Positions 12,186 through 25,175 of a DNA stretch of 64,000 nt are shown piece after piece. Both the position numbers and the translations under genes were made by a program. Origin of the DNA: Apis mellifera. Lineage: Eukaryota > Arthropoda > Insecta > Hymenoptera > Apidae. Each line of letters opens with the position of its first letter. Position 1 is the first letter of the stretch. The notes under the pieces were generated by a model, which was not told the DNA's origin, did not search any database, and saw only the letters and a list, made by a program, of their open reading frames with translations. Location of the stretch: positions 15,237,086 to 15,301,085 of the forward strand of contig NC_037638.1 in the NCBI RefSeq assembly GCF_003254395.2, in the 5' to 3' direction.

Positions 12186-14361
12186 GTAAAAACAAAAATT
12201 GTAATATTTTCCCTCGAATTTATACAACTCGGAATAAAGTTCACTCAAATACATGAATATTTTTACGATAGAATATCACTTATTTGAATAATTTTAATAT
12301 TACACATCTCGCGTAATTCTTTTTCTCTGTCTCTGAAGGAATTAATTCTCGAGAAATGACGGAGAAAATCGGGGAGAAACGGAGAAAAGATGGAGGCCGG
12401 TAACTCTTAAACCAATCCGAAATCGGTTCTCACAGAGATTTATCGCGGTGGTGAACGGAAGTTTATAGCGTCACGGCCTGTGTTCCGGCTAAATTGAAAT
12501 CTGCCCGTTTGAGAACGTGTCATTTTAATCCACATTAAAAGTCTTCCAGCTCCCCTTCCAGCGTCTTCATCCCCCTTGACGAGGTGAAAAAGAGCGCGAA
12601 CAAAACGCGATACGGGCGCCTAGACCCGTGTTCAACGTTCAACGAAAAATATCAAGTCATCAACGACTATTCACAGACCTGGCGAGAACGAATCACTCTC
12701 CCTCTCTCTCTTTCTCTCTCCGAGCGTAACGAATCCAATCCGCGTCGATGTCGTTGTTGGCTTTACGAATTTCGAAGGATCGGCTTGTCGAAAACGACGA
12801 CGAACCCTTGATGGTGGTTGTGCGAAACGAGGGAGAGAGAGAGAGAGAGGCGGTGCGAGGCGCGAGCCGGAACGGGAAATTGATGGAACGTCACGTTGAG
12901 TACGCGTTGTACAAAAGCGGTTCTCGAGAACGGTTCACGAAAATCCACAACCGTGTATCAATCCGTGAATGGGAAAAAAGAGGCGATCCCTCGTCCCGCC
13001 CCCCACTCGAAAAGTGGTTAGTGAAACTGATTCGAGCTAAATGGGGCCTAAATGGAGCTGCAATTGACCGCGCCGCCGGCTTTTGTGCGGCAGGGACGTC
13101 TCGAATGTTTGGCCACCCCGCGCCTTACAATTACCCGGGTTGAATAAAGGAGGGAGGATGAGATCGTGTCACCAGCCGCCACGTGCTATTAAATCGCACC
13201 TTCGAACTCGTCCTTTTTCCCTTCTTCTAAGTCAAGAGTTAAGTCACTCTGAGCCTTTCAATATTTACTTTACTTTGCGTTTCTTAGATAGAATCGTTAG
13301 GAGAAGAGAAAATGAGCGAGGATCATTCCTCTCGTCGGAGGAGTAATTTTGAAAATCGTGTCGATTAGCCGGATCGCTCGACGCGTCGCCATGTTGCTTT
13401 GGCTGCAACTGGCCCCGACTGAAAATGCGCCGGTAACCGCAACAGGAAATACACAAGGAATTTACGACGTCGTATGGCAACCGAACAGTGAGCGCACAGT
13501 GAACTGCGGTTAATATCGAGGCGCACTTTCAACTGCTACTTTCCACGACGAAAATATTCTTAATATCGAGGAATTGTTTTTTAAGTCCCCCAGATTTCGA
13601 GGGACGATGGATTTATCCTCCATCGGATAATTTTCCCGCGAGATCGTTCAAACGACGAATATTCGAAATATTGTAATAGTTAAAGGATGAAATAGGCTAA
13701 ATTTTAATAAAAAACAACTTGATACTTTCGCCTTGACATTTTCTTCAAAAGAAACCATAATTTTTTAAACGTAGGATACTCGTTCCATCAAGTCTAAACT
13801 ATTTACATACCATCTCCTTCATCTTCTGCATACATTATTCCCTCTTTTTATATCCAACACGTAAGATTCTACTAAAAAATGTTTACTACGTTGTACCATA
13901 TACCGTATTATATTTTTATGATTATCGCCATTCCGCGAAAAAGCGCAAGGGTCATCTAACCCGACAGATGATCCCGTTATTTTTCGATCAATAAAGCGCC
14001 TGTGTACGTAACCTGTGAACATTGGATTTAGAGGAAAAAAAAAATTGTTTACCTTTCTCTCCATCATTCGATACCTTTTAAACACAATTATGAAAAGGAG
14101 GTTTGCGCGCGTCTCAACCCTCTCGACACGATTCGGCGAGAAGGAGGAGAGGGGGGAAAGGGAGATCACAATGGGACGCTCCCTCCCTTCCACCTGGAAC
14201 TAGAACGCACGGAGCCCCGGAAGAGCTCGATTGCATCGAATATATCCCCTCGGGCCAATTATTAGGGTCATTCAATGAAGAGATTTATGTAACTCAGCAT
14301 GATGAAGTATCCTTGGCTTCCCTCGGGGCCAACGTACGACACGTCAAATTGCGGGGAATGA

Positions 14362-14394
<33 letters not shown>

Positions 14395-14830
14395 CGAGTA
14401 CGCGTATTAGTTACGGTGTGCCCCCGTCGACAGCTTTCGAGCAGGGAGAGGGGGGAGTTAAACGGTTCGAAAATGGTGGACGTTCAAGTTTTTTGTGTCG
14501 ATCGGTTTTCGGTTAGATTCGAGAAAATGTTGGCAAACGTTGACGCAAAGGAGAGGAGGACAGGAATTAAAATGCCGCGCGCATTCGAACGTGTTTCGAA
14601 GTCGTTGGCCGAAGTTGATGGCCAACGCTTTCTAAACGGCTCGGGTAAACGGCGCCCTGCCGATCCTCGAATAACTTATTTAAATGCGCCGCTGTGAGGA
14701 GTGACGACGGCCTCGCGAAATGGGGAATAAAATTGCCGAGAAACGATGATTGGCCGACCGCTTCCAGTTTCGTCACGATTCCCGCTCGTTCGTAGAGAAA
14801 ATGTACTTATGTGGCTCGATGTTGCCGCAG
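12185..14830. other. Series of CpG-containing islands, no gene recognised
   Basis: From about 12310 the sequence becomes mixed to GC-rich, with AT-rich gaps at 13640-13900 and 13990-14090. It includes CT (12698-12720) and GA (12832-12848) tracts and an AT microsatellite at 14364. Open frames such as 12748-13143 and 14103-14516 run through the simple repeats and show no domain. This is probably upstream regulatory DNA. Confidence 0.4.
14364..14392. repeat. (TA)n microsatellite
   Basis: 29 bp of perfect alternating TA inside a mixed-composition island. Confidence 0.95.
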
Positions 14831-15590
14831 GATGTCGTCAGATCGGCATTTTAAATCGCGAATAAAAATGTGTTGAATTGATTTTGCAAATTGTTGTTAT
14901 AATTTATCTGGGAATATGTTTAAACAATAGATGGTAGAAATAAATAGAATTTAAATTAAAGTTATCGATATTTATAATAAATACTTGATATTTTAAGTTA
15001 TAATCTACAATTGAAATAACGTCATATTCCTACATGAATAAAATTCGATTCTTTTTTTTACACAGACATGAAAATTCGATGAAAATATAATATAGATTCA
15101 ATTTTATAAGAATTCGATAAATATCAAAGCAAAAAGAATGCGATTTAACAATTTTAAAAACAAACATTAAATTCGCAACAATCCCCAGATACGGATTCCA
15201 GATTGTAAATAAACTTTATCGAAATCGGACAATATTTTATTTTCTTCCTCTAACCTATCTACTTGTCTCAAATATTCTAAAATTTATCGCAAACAGAGAA
15301 ATTCGATATCAAACACGATCTGACGAGCGAGCAACACGGTTAATTTAACTCCCGAATAACTTTAAAGTCCCTAGCAGGTACTAAAACTTTACTAACTTAA
15401 ATTAATACATTTGAAAATATTTTGGAACAATATATATATAAAAACGATTAATTCATTTCTCTTACAATATAGGGCAAAGAATAATTTAAACTTTTCCTTT
15501 TAAATATTACATCCATATTTCAAAATCGCTCGATTTACCAAACTCTGATCTGAACCAATCTCGAGAAAGGATAAATGTCGCCGAATTAAT
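14830..15590. other. AT-rich stretch, no gene seen
   Basis: AT-rich with no notable open frame. Nothing recognised. Confidence 0.6.
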
Positions 15591-16080
15591 TTCATAAGTC
15601 GAAGGGGGATGAAAAGAATTGAGTCGAAGCGAGCGAGTGTTACAGTAGGAGAGCAGGAGAGCGGAGAGAAGAGAGCGGCGAACGTTTCAGAGTATCGCGA
15701 ATCGATCGGACCCAGAGTCACGCTTGCAAATAAACGCCCGCGGAGCGGCTCGAGCCTGCGTCCGTGTTCACGCCACTACCTGGCCTCTTTCACCGCGGTG
15801 AAACGCGGCTGTAGGCGTCGAATCGCCATCGTTGGGCCCACCCATAGATACAGTCCGAAGTAGGCAAGCGTGTCTAAGTTGCATAGAGCGCGAGAACGGG
15901 ACAAGGAGGATCGCGGTCTCTGGGACGAGGCGTGTTTTCGAGTTCATCATCGATTTTGGATTTACATACGTCGCAAGCTGGATGGCCGATTCGTCGCGCC
16001 CACGACAGAACCGTGGGAAACGTGTGGCGGGGGAATTAATAGTACGGAGTGGAAGTACGGCTGATTACTCTATTCTTTTC
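15590..16080. other. CpG-rich island, no gene recognised
   Basis: An island of about 500 bp with many CGCG/CGAA words. Open frames occur on both strands (15609-15863, 15832-16131, 15768-15950 and others), but none has a recognisable domain, and the frames overlap each other as expected from composition. Possible regulatory element. Confidence 0.3.
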
Positions 16081-18460
16081 TCTCGATCCATTTCTCTTAT
16101 TTGGCGTCTTAATATAAATATGTGCAAATGATGGATGAAGTATTGATGTTTAAATTGTGAAATATTTATATGGTATAGATATATAAGTGTTAGATCCAGG
16201 AATGTGATTTTCGAGAGAAGATAATAAGTTGCAATTGTGCCAGATTTTATTAATTTTGATTAATATAATTGATTTTTATTTTTTTTCTATTTATATATTA
16301 TTTATGATCAAGTATTTCCTCTTTATTCTAAATGAATTGAAAAACTTTCAGGAATAATTGAATAATTCTCTAATCAAGAATGAATTTTTAAAAGACCTTT
16401 AGAATATTTCTAAAGAGAATGAAGATTTAAGAAGTTGATGTTTTTTTTTTTATCGTCGAGTTTCTTTATGTGCATTTCATTTTACTCGAGTTAAATCTTT
16501 CTTTACAAATTTTCTAAACTTATCTTGATGTAGCAATTTTCTTTTCTTAAGATTGGAATTTTAATTCGACCAAGTATTCGAGTTATATTCGTTGCTATAT
16601 AACAATACTTGTATGAATACTTATTTCATGAGAAAAGATTTTTATGAGATTTTTATGATATAACCATCGCTACATTAGCAACAGTTGAAACCACCATAAG
16701 AAAATCCTGATACAAAACAAATTTCTTAAGATAATGGAAAACAAAAATCAAATTGTATAAAATGGCGAACGTAATGTTTAATGCTCTTAATAATACTATT
16801 GGAAATCTTCAAGTTGATCAAGTTTCTTTGACGTTAAAATATCCATATATCCTCCAATAGATCTGAAGTAGTGGCTCTTATAAATTGAAAAGTTGGTAAA
16901 TTGATAGTTGCTAATTTCTAAGGGAATCGAGTTTGATTTCGAAGACTTTTTGATCAAGAAGAGAGAGAATAATTTTCTGAATAATTTTCCAGTTATTGGT
17001 TAACATTGCATACTTTAACAAATCGTGCTTATAGCATATTTCCCTCCCTTATATTTGTTGAAGTTCGTAGGCTTAATATTTGAACATTGGATAATGCAAT
17101 TTCAGGAATCAAACTTTTCCAAATAAATTCAAAGCTTTTTGACATATTGGATTAAATAATTATTTCTAATATATATAAATAAATAATTTTAAAATTTATT
17201 AGAATAACAATAGAGTTTTTACAGATTAGGAAGATTATTTTTTTTAATATAATCTGGTTCATAAGCTTTTCCGTCCAAAATAAATTGTGCACTGCTTTCT
17301 TCTATTCACGATCCGTGACAAATCGTGATGCTTGTCTGCTTTTTTTTAAACTTATCAATTTATATAAATATATATTGTATTATTTCTATGTTAAGTTAGA
17401 TGTCTTTTATAGATTTTTCAATTCTTGATATATTTTTGGATCAGAAAAATAAGAAAAATTGAGCAAAAATTTATAAAATAAAAATAATAATTTGTTATTT
17501 GTCAAAAATTGATTATCAAATTTAAATCTTTTTAATCTATCCATTTTAAATCTTAGATATTATGGGACACAATTTTTCTTCATTTTTAAAAGTTACGAAT
17601 ATATTGATTTTATTTTTTTATATCAATGAAACCGATTCAGATATTTTATATTTGATAACAGATATAATTTGATGTTATTTGAACATTCTTCTTATAAAGA
17701 TTCCTCTCTCTACAGATAATATTTGTATAATTAAACCGTCATTCTAAAATGGATCCAGATTTGGTGAAAATTCGAAAATATCGAAGATAATTTACGAATT
17801 TTTTCCAATTTGAATCAAAAGTATCTCAGAGATTTCAAAAAATTCTTTTAGTACGAGTTTCGTTGAATATACGAATCGAAACTATTTAACAGAGATTCAC
17901 AATTTAGATTCTAGAAATCTTACGACATTTATCACGAGATGTCTTTCGAAAATCGATTTAATTCGAATCGAATAATCTCTGATGTTAGAGTATTAATCGA
18001 TATATACCCGAAACTTTCGAGTTCTTATTAAAACAAAACAAAAATTATAAAAAACAATTACCAAATTCATATAATTCTTTACATTTAATAAATTCATTGT
18101 AAAGAAATATCATCAATAAAGCTTCTAACTTTAAAAATCTATATTTCTAAATTTTAAATAAACTAATTCATAAATAAAATCGATTTAATTTACCAAAATT
18201 TATAAATTTTTAAATTATAAATCTATAACATTTACATAGAAACTTTTTAAAAAAGAAACGTTATATTCTCAATATAAAAATAATTTTATTAAATTTACAA
18301 ATAAATTAATAAAGCCTCCTCAAGTATTGAACATTTACTCTTAAATATTATCGAAATAATATTTTTATCAATACCAATTTCCAAATTCTCGATCCGGAGA
18401 AAATTTTTCCACGATTTTCTCCGTTAAACATTTCATACTCTTTAGCATCTCCATCCATCG
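16080..18460. other. Long AT-rich desert, no gene seen
   Basis: 2.4 kb of AT-rich sequence without open frames of 60 codons, tRNA-like structures or recognisable transposon ends. Confidence 0.6.
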
Positions 18461-19860
18461 TGAATTCGAAAGAGAGATCGAGAATGAATGGATTTTTCGC
18501 GGCTGTTGGAACAGGAAAGTAATCTTTGCTTTTAACTCGGGTATATGTGATTGGTTTTAAAGTGAAATCTTACAAGAGAGAGAGAGACAGAGAGAGAGAG
18601 AAAGAGAGAGAGAAGGATCGTATCGATCGAAGGTCGAGCGAAAAGAATCCTCGAGCATCCACGGTGACCGAGGCGACACTCGATTTGTCAGTACCCTCGC
18701 CATGCCACACGGTTCTACCAAGCTATATCGAATCATTTCCGAGCGATAGAACACGAATCCCCTTTCTGCCGGCGTGTAAGGAGCGCGCGTAGAACCTTCG
18801 CAAGACTAGCAACTTCGGTTTAAACGCGCTCCACGGTGTCATTAGTCTATCGACAAAGCGAGAGGTTCTAGAATTGTCTAGAAAATAGCTTGGAGCGTTG
18901 TAAGGAAAGGTATAAGAATTGATTGAATTCGTGTCAATCGCAACGTTAAAAAACAACCGTAATTAAGAATCTTTAACTTCGTTCATCGAGTTTGTTTCAT
19001 TTTTTTCGAGAAAATATCATATTTCAGTTTAAATAAAATTGGAAATAGGCTTCGTTAATTTTTTCCTTTTCGAAAATTTTCACGTGTCTTTATAGTTTAT
19101 CAAAAAAAAAAAATAAATTTTTATAATACGGTTATCTAAAAAACTCTGTGAACTTGACAACAACGTGACTCGATAAAACAAAAATAAAATGGGGCTCATA
19201 AAAGAGAATGGGTTTATACGTACAAGTGTAAAACTCGAAAACTCTTTTCCAATTCGAGCAATGTTATTTTCAGATTCCATCTTGAAAACACTAATTCTGA
19301 TTCCAGTGTGATGCGGGGAAAAAAAAAGGAAAAAAATCTGCTCCGATTGTTTCGAGGACCGGAAATCATGTTTCGTTCGCACGGGGTCGCGTGCCTAATG
19401 AGAGAGAGATGAGGAGACCCACCACCTTTGCAGAGGTTAACAACGGCCGGTCGTTTGTTCGATTGGTCACGGTCATCAGCCGGCATTGTTCCCTCGCCGA
19501 ATGATTTCTGGTAATCCATAGATATATTTATTCGGTGAAAGTACTGTTCGGTTGTACCAGCTTTGCAATAATACACAGGATCGAACTCTATCCAATAATC
19601 GATACCGAATATCGTGTATTCATCATTCTCCTTCCGAGTCACTTGACCGATCGAGTCCTATAATGCATGATTTCGATCGATGACGAGAAATCGGCGGAAA
19701 ATTCTTCGATCGTTTAATTTTAATCTCGATTTCCTTTCCGAAGGAGGAGAACAACAGCGTTTCCCATCAATTTTCATTTTCATTTCCCTCCCAGCCACGA
19801 GTCTCCGCGAAAAGTTCCGGTCCACGGAGACAGATCCATCAGCAGTCTCGGAGGGAAGCT
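18460..19860. other. Mixed-composition region, no gene recognised
   Basis: Two mixed blocks (about 18620-18960 and 19340-19860) are separated by AT-rich DNA. A 142-codon minus-strand frame at 19214-19642 has no recognisable domain or conserved spacing of residues. Nothing else was identified. Confidence 0.4.
18575..18614. repeat. (GA)n-rich tract
   Basis: About 40 bp of imperfect GA dinucleotide repeat. GA tracts are potential GAGA-factor sites, but they are common as microsatellites in this window. Confidence 0.85.
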
Positions 19861-20560
19861 CGTTAAATCAGCGCCCGGCCACGTAATTTCGCCGGAGGCG
19901 GGAGCCTCCCCTCCTCCGTGGACGGGAAAAATAGGGTAGGGGAGGTGGCGAGACGAGGGTTTCCGCGCAACCCCCGTTGGACATAAAAATTTCGCCCGGG
20001 GAGGGTGTGATGGTGGAAGCGGCGAGGGAATCGCGCCAGATATAAATCGGTCGACCGGATCGGAGTGGGAGGGGCGGGCGAGCGGGGTCGGCGTCGCGCC
20101 GCGGCGAGACTCGGCCGCCAATCAGAGCGCGGCAGGGGCGTGGACTCGAACGGAGCGGCACCGCGTCGCGCGAGAGATGGTGGGGGGTGGTGCCGGGAAC
20201 GGGCAGGATAACCTTGAACGGGAGCGAGAGAGACGACGAAGCGGACGGGGGCGTGGCGAGGGCTGTACCTCGGGCGGGGAGGAGGGGGACAGCGACGAGT
20301 GGGGTCGATTCCAGCGCTCGCGAGTACGTGGCCGTGGCCCCGCGGTGGGGGAAAATAGATAGGCTCCCCACCCCTTGGCGCGGGAGTGGAGGCAGCGGCG
20401 TAGCCAGGGAAGAAGCGCGCACATGCGCCAAAGACACGTTGAACCGGTGAGCGGGCTCGCGTGACTCCTCGTCTCCCCGGCTCTCGTCAATTATGGCTAA
20501 GTACACGTATCGCGTCTAACGCGGAGAGAGAGACACAGAACGTGATGGAACAGGTCGATA
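19860..20560. promoter_or_regulatory. GC-rich CpG island with CCAAT and GC boxes, candidate promoter
   Basis: One of the most GC- and CpG-rich blocks of the window. It contains a TATAAAT word (20041-20047), a CCAATCAG box (20118-20125), a GGCAGGGGCGTGG GC-box-like site (20131-20143) and GCGCACATGCGC (20417-20428), all within 400 bp. Long open frames on the minus strand (up to 212 codons, 19868-20506) are low-complexity Pro/Arg/Ser and look like composition artefacts. It lies about 5 kb upstream of the homeobox exon, so it could be an alternative upstream promoter of that gene or of a non-coding transcript. Confidence 0.3.
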
Positions 20561-23500
20561 GCTCGGCGAAGACGTCGTACACACATTATTAGCGGGCGTC
20601 GTCACCGATACCTTTGATTAAGACCAAGCCTCGTGCCTCCAACAATGTTTCGATCGATGTTATTCGCCCAATGGACCTCTCCTTTTGTTCTCGTACGAGA
20701 TCTTCGCGTTACGTAGGAGGATGATATTCAATATCGTTTCTTCCGTGCACGAACAAGCCACGCAACAACAATACTCTCAATTTTAAATGTATCATAATCA
20801 AGATATATATACACAAAGATTATTAAAGCAGTTGCTTTAACCGGATCTCGATTGAGATGTTTAATCTTAAACTTGTTTCATTAGAATTATTTATATTTAC
20901 GTCACGTAACGGACGGATTAGAAATTGGAAAACGTTCGTGGAAGAGGAGAAACGTTTCGCGGACGGAACGTAACGTTCTTTTGAAATTCTGTTTGATTTG
21001 AGGGAAGGCCTTGAGGGAAGGCCAAGCAAACAAGCGATCCTCGCGCTTCGAGTTGTTCACCGGTTGGTTCGTTATTACGACGAGATGCACGCGGCAATTA
21101 CTGTTAAGTATAGGTGTCCATTATATCAGCTGAAAGAGAGAACCTCGGTTTTGATGGAACGGCTCGATAAGAATGACGGCGCACTGGATAGTTATTAGTG
21201 CTCGTCACGTCGCTTATATACGTCGTATATATATATATACGACTGGGGGGGCGCGGTGTGCGGTATTTCGTTAAACGTAGACCGAGATGCGAACAGTCAT
21301 TTTTCCTCCCCCTCCTCATGCGGGCGCTACCTGGACGATGATGCACTACCTACTCGATTTTCGTTCGTGATGGCAATTTTATCGGTAGTTGCGAACCTTG
21401 TTTCGCGTGCTTAACGACTTATTAAATCGCACGAGGCGTTAATCAGATGCAGATTTCGATAGAAAAAACGTTCAAGATGGAGGAAGAATGAAGATGTAAC
21501 CATGGTTGATCGAATCGTTTAATCAAGATGTTATTGTTGATTAAATAAGGATTTTGATGGAAACGCGTAATTAAAGAAAGGAAGAGATCCAAATAATCCG
21601 TCGCATAAAATGCACGGCGTGGCAACCTGTTCATCCAAAGCAAAACGCTCTAATACATTTACGGGGAGGTGTTCACTCACGACTGTGTTATTTATCCAAC
21701 CAATACCGACGAATTGGCAAAACACGGACAGACATAGACGCGTATCTAACGCGATTGCCGGCCAGCGGACTGTTAACGCATTAAATAACCGTTCATCAAG
21801 AGGTTGGTACGCGTCCAACCTTCCCTCGACTCTCTTTGCCTTCGATCCCTTTCGCCGCCGCCGCCACTCTTATTTTCTTACTAGAATTATTAACATATTT
21901 ATTGTATTGTTCACATTTGTTCACACTCGCGTCGGGATAAAACGGATGGATAAATAAGCGAGGGTTGTTTATTGGTAATTCGGTAGGGGGAAGACGAACG
22001 AAAGGTGCGCGGAATCGATTATCGAATTCGTTTATATGCGATATCACGTTATTTACAGCCAATTTATTCCGATTTTATTCATTTGAATATAATCAAGTGT
22101 TTATTTCGGCTCGAGAAGATTTATACTTTTATACAAAAAGTAGTATAATGGAAAAATTAGTTAATGTAACCATATTCGGAATATTTTAAAATTTTCTTCT
22201 TCTCGAAAGCATCGGTGTGAGTAAAACTATATAACTTGACGTTTCTCGATATTTCTCTCTTCCAAATGTCAAAAATTCAATTCGAATAACGCGTCAGAAA
22301 AGAACTCACTTGAAGCGCACTTTAACATCTATTGAAATAATCCAGCATGAAAAGTCTTAAATTAAGAAGAATTCATAATCATTACGAAAAGGCATTTATT
22401 AATCATATCACACTTTTACATTATCTATCCCAAGTATTCATACAACGACAACGATCCGATATTACGAAAACGTAGAATTTCTAAAAAAAGAAAGAAAGAA
22501 AGGAAACTTTTCAGTTGGAATAGAATCGAGTTAGGAGTTTACGCGTGTGGTCCACGGAAGGACGATTGAGAGAGGGAAGGAAGTTTGGAGGAAAGTGTAA
22601 ATTTCGGTGAAAAAAACCGCTCATTGATGAATAGTTTATCGCGTCCCGAGAGAGAGAGAGAGAGACGTCCATTCGTAGGTTCGTGGTCCTCCACCATAAC
22701 TGGATCCGCTGCACGAGGATCTCTCCCCCTCTCCTCCTTCCAGGACACAATGGGCCCTACCTAAATATCGGGGGATCATGCTAAACGGCGGTAGATCAAA
22801 GGGGCCGACAGAATCCAGTGGCGAGCTATCATAATAATTAGGCTCGCTCGCGCCTCTTTGTATCGGGATAGAAAAGCCGACGGGAAGGCCAGAGAAGAAA
22901 AAGGGCCGGGCTCGACCGCTGCCTTCGGTTCGCCTCTGCTCGCCTCCAAGCCTTTTCTTCGTCTCCTCCTCGCCTCTGCCGAATCGAAGCCGATGGAATA
23001 CGATTTCGCGCGATTCTACTTAATATGAGATTATTATATTCAATTTTGGAGAAAATAGAATATGTTAGAATATGTTTTAGATTACTCGATTCGATCGAAT
23101 AATAAACAATTGTGCAAAGAAACACGGATATATGTATATTAACTCTCGAGTAACTTGAAAATAAACTGCTTTGAAATGGAGATTAATTTTTCCGCGAAAA
23201 AACTCGAGCTTCGATGTAAGTACGTCTGAGATAGTGATCGGAGAAACAAAAAGAAAAAGAAAGAACGGGGCCTCTGTAGCGGAGGGCGAAATTCGATCTT
23301 CCCTTGCAAGAAGCTTGATGGATATTTTCGTGTCGTGACGGCCGCTAGTTGTCGACCAGATTGCTACAATTACACGGCGAGCGAATCGATTCTCGGATCG
23401 CGGATAATAGTCTGTATGTAATGGTCGCGAGATACTACTTTCTAGGCCCGTTCCGGACGAGCGATCCTCCTCGGAACCGCGATATTTCTCCCTCCCCCCT

Positions 23501-24180
23501 CCCTTTCGAGTTTCGACCCTACACGACGATTGTTCCCAACATGATTCCGGAAACATGCTCTGCGGGTGGCTTCCGCTTGTCCCGACCGATCGATGTAGAA
23601 AGAAAAAGGAAACATCGATCGTACGAAAGTCTTCGATAGAAAACGAATTTCTTCCTCCCGTTGTTTCTTACAGATACGAAAGCGCGCTCGGCTTGTGACG
23701 AGCGTTTCGTGGCGTAAAAACTAATGATGAAGCGAAGGAATTCTTTCACCTTGGAAAATAAAGTAAGATATATTGTTGATATACGTAATAAATTGGACCG
23801 ATAATATAATTAAAAAGGAATTAAAAGAAACTCGATGAAGAAAGAAAATCGACGCATCCCCCCTCCTCTCCTCTCTAAATTCCAGTTTTTCGAGCGGCAC
23901 TTAGAAATCGTCAATCCGGGTGGGACGAAATCACGGTGGGCCCTCGTTAGGCGAGCTTTTCGTCGTGGAGGGTCAATCCCACGTTCTTCGAGGCGAGAGG
24001 AAGAAGGAGGCGAGGAAAGAAGGGATTACGAGAAGGAAGGTGGTGCGCGGTCGAGGAAGGTAGGGGGGGGCCGAGGCGGAGGAAGATGGAAGAGGAAAGG
24101 ACGACGACGAGGACGACGACGACGAAAGGGCCGAGCAGCGCCACCCGGGGACGTTAAGTACGTCTCGTAAAAATTCCATC
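20560..24180. other. Mixed-composition upstream region, no gene recognised
   Basis: Moderate-GC blocks (20560-20760, 20990-21350, 21590-21860, 22540-23010, 23280-23720, 23900-24180) alternate with AT-rich DNA. Purine-rich microsatellites at 24030-24125 create frames of low complexity. No frame shows a known domain. Being immediately upstream of the homeobox gene, it may hold part of its control region. Confidence 0.4.
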
Positions 24181-25175
24181 GAGGCAGCGTCATTTTGCCG
24201 TGTCTAAGGGGCCGCGGTTAAGGCTGGGCGGCAGGGAGGGGGAGGGGGCGCCGGTAGGCGGGACTTGGCGCGGGACCGCCCACTGCCGACCGAGTCGGGC
24301 GCGTCCCATCGGCAGAGGTGGCGCGCGGACCGTGGTAGGGGATTCGAACGATTCCCGTTCTCCTCCTCCGCGGTCGCGTTCGAGGCGGTCGAGAGTGAAG
24401 TGCCTGCCCATGCAGGAACACCGGCCCGAGACACCCGTCCCCGTACCATTTCGAGTCACCGGCTTGGCCTGGCCTGATAGCGAGCCACCGAATCCTCGTT
24501 TATCCATCCATCCGTATTGACGTTTCGCTCCGACCAGACACGCTCGATACGATGCCCGCGTCTGTGCACGGGATCCACGGACTGGTTCGAGCGTCGTGTG
24601 ATTCGTGACAGTGTCGAGACAGTTTCGCGCGTGCAGTTCGAACGTTCGATACGAGGGGTTAACGATAATAATCCGATCGAAGCGTCACGTTTATTTTTTC
24701 GAAGAGGAGGACTGAGATTTTCGATCCGATCCGAAGGAGGATCCTTGACCGTTGTGGACTTGAGTTTTGTGCTTCTCGGTCGGACAAGTTGTGATTTTTC
24801 TCCTCTTGAACCTGTGCGACGATAGATACATAAGATAAGATCGATCAAAGAGGAGAGAGAGATCGTTTCGAGGAGAGGAATTCGCAAGGATGAAAGGATT
24901 CGCGCGTACGTACGGAGTGCGAGTCGTAGGAGTCGTTTTCGCGATGTAAGAGGAACTGTTTCTGAAGGATGACTGGGGACGATCGGCGGGAATGAAGGAT
25001 GACGGTGCGTCGTTGAAGAGAAGAGGAGCTGCGTGTCGACGAGTGTGTAGCAGTTTCTTCCGCGCTAATAACAATGACGATGATACACGTTCGAATCGAA
25101 AACACGGTGGTGCGAAAATGCGGCTAAGTGTCGATCGACCGAGTTTCAGCGCGCACCACGGATATTGACGCACGG
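24180..25175 (+). promoter_or_regulatory. Promoter/5' leader region of the ladybird-like gene
   Basis: A GC-rich block (24190-24480) is followed by mixed sequence leading directly into the homeobox first exon. Possible initiator-like words (ACAGTTTC at about 24618, GCAGTTCG at about 24633) are present, but no TATA box or clear downstream promoter element was found at the matching distance. The whole leader has several upstream ATGs, including the short upstream frame at 25118. The transcription start cannot be fixed from sequence, and a leader intron cannot be excluded. Confidence 0.4.
25118..25168 (+). other. Upstream ORF of 16 codons ending 7 nt before the ATG
   Basis: An ATG in favourable context (A at -3) opens a 16-codon frame with TGA at 25166-25168. 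The main ATG follows at 25176 in another frame. If the transcript includes this stretch, ribosomes would have to scan past or reinitiate, so the frame could damp translation or favour the downstream in-frame ATG at 25278. Whether it is in the mRNA is not known. Confidence 0.35.

Noticed and set aside
19214..19642. 142-codon minus-strand frame
   Set aside because: Ends in AT-rich Phe/Leu-rich sequence, no domain recognised, no splice or promoter context.
19868..20506. 212-codon minus-strand frame in the GC-rich island
   Set aside because: Pro/Arg/Ser low complexity, several overlapping frames on both strands, no recognisable motif. Lack of stops is explained by GC content.
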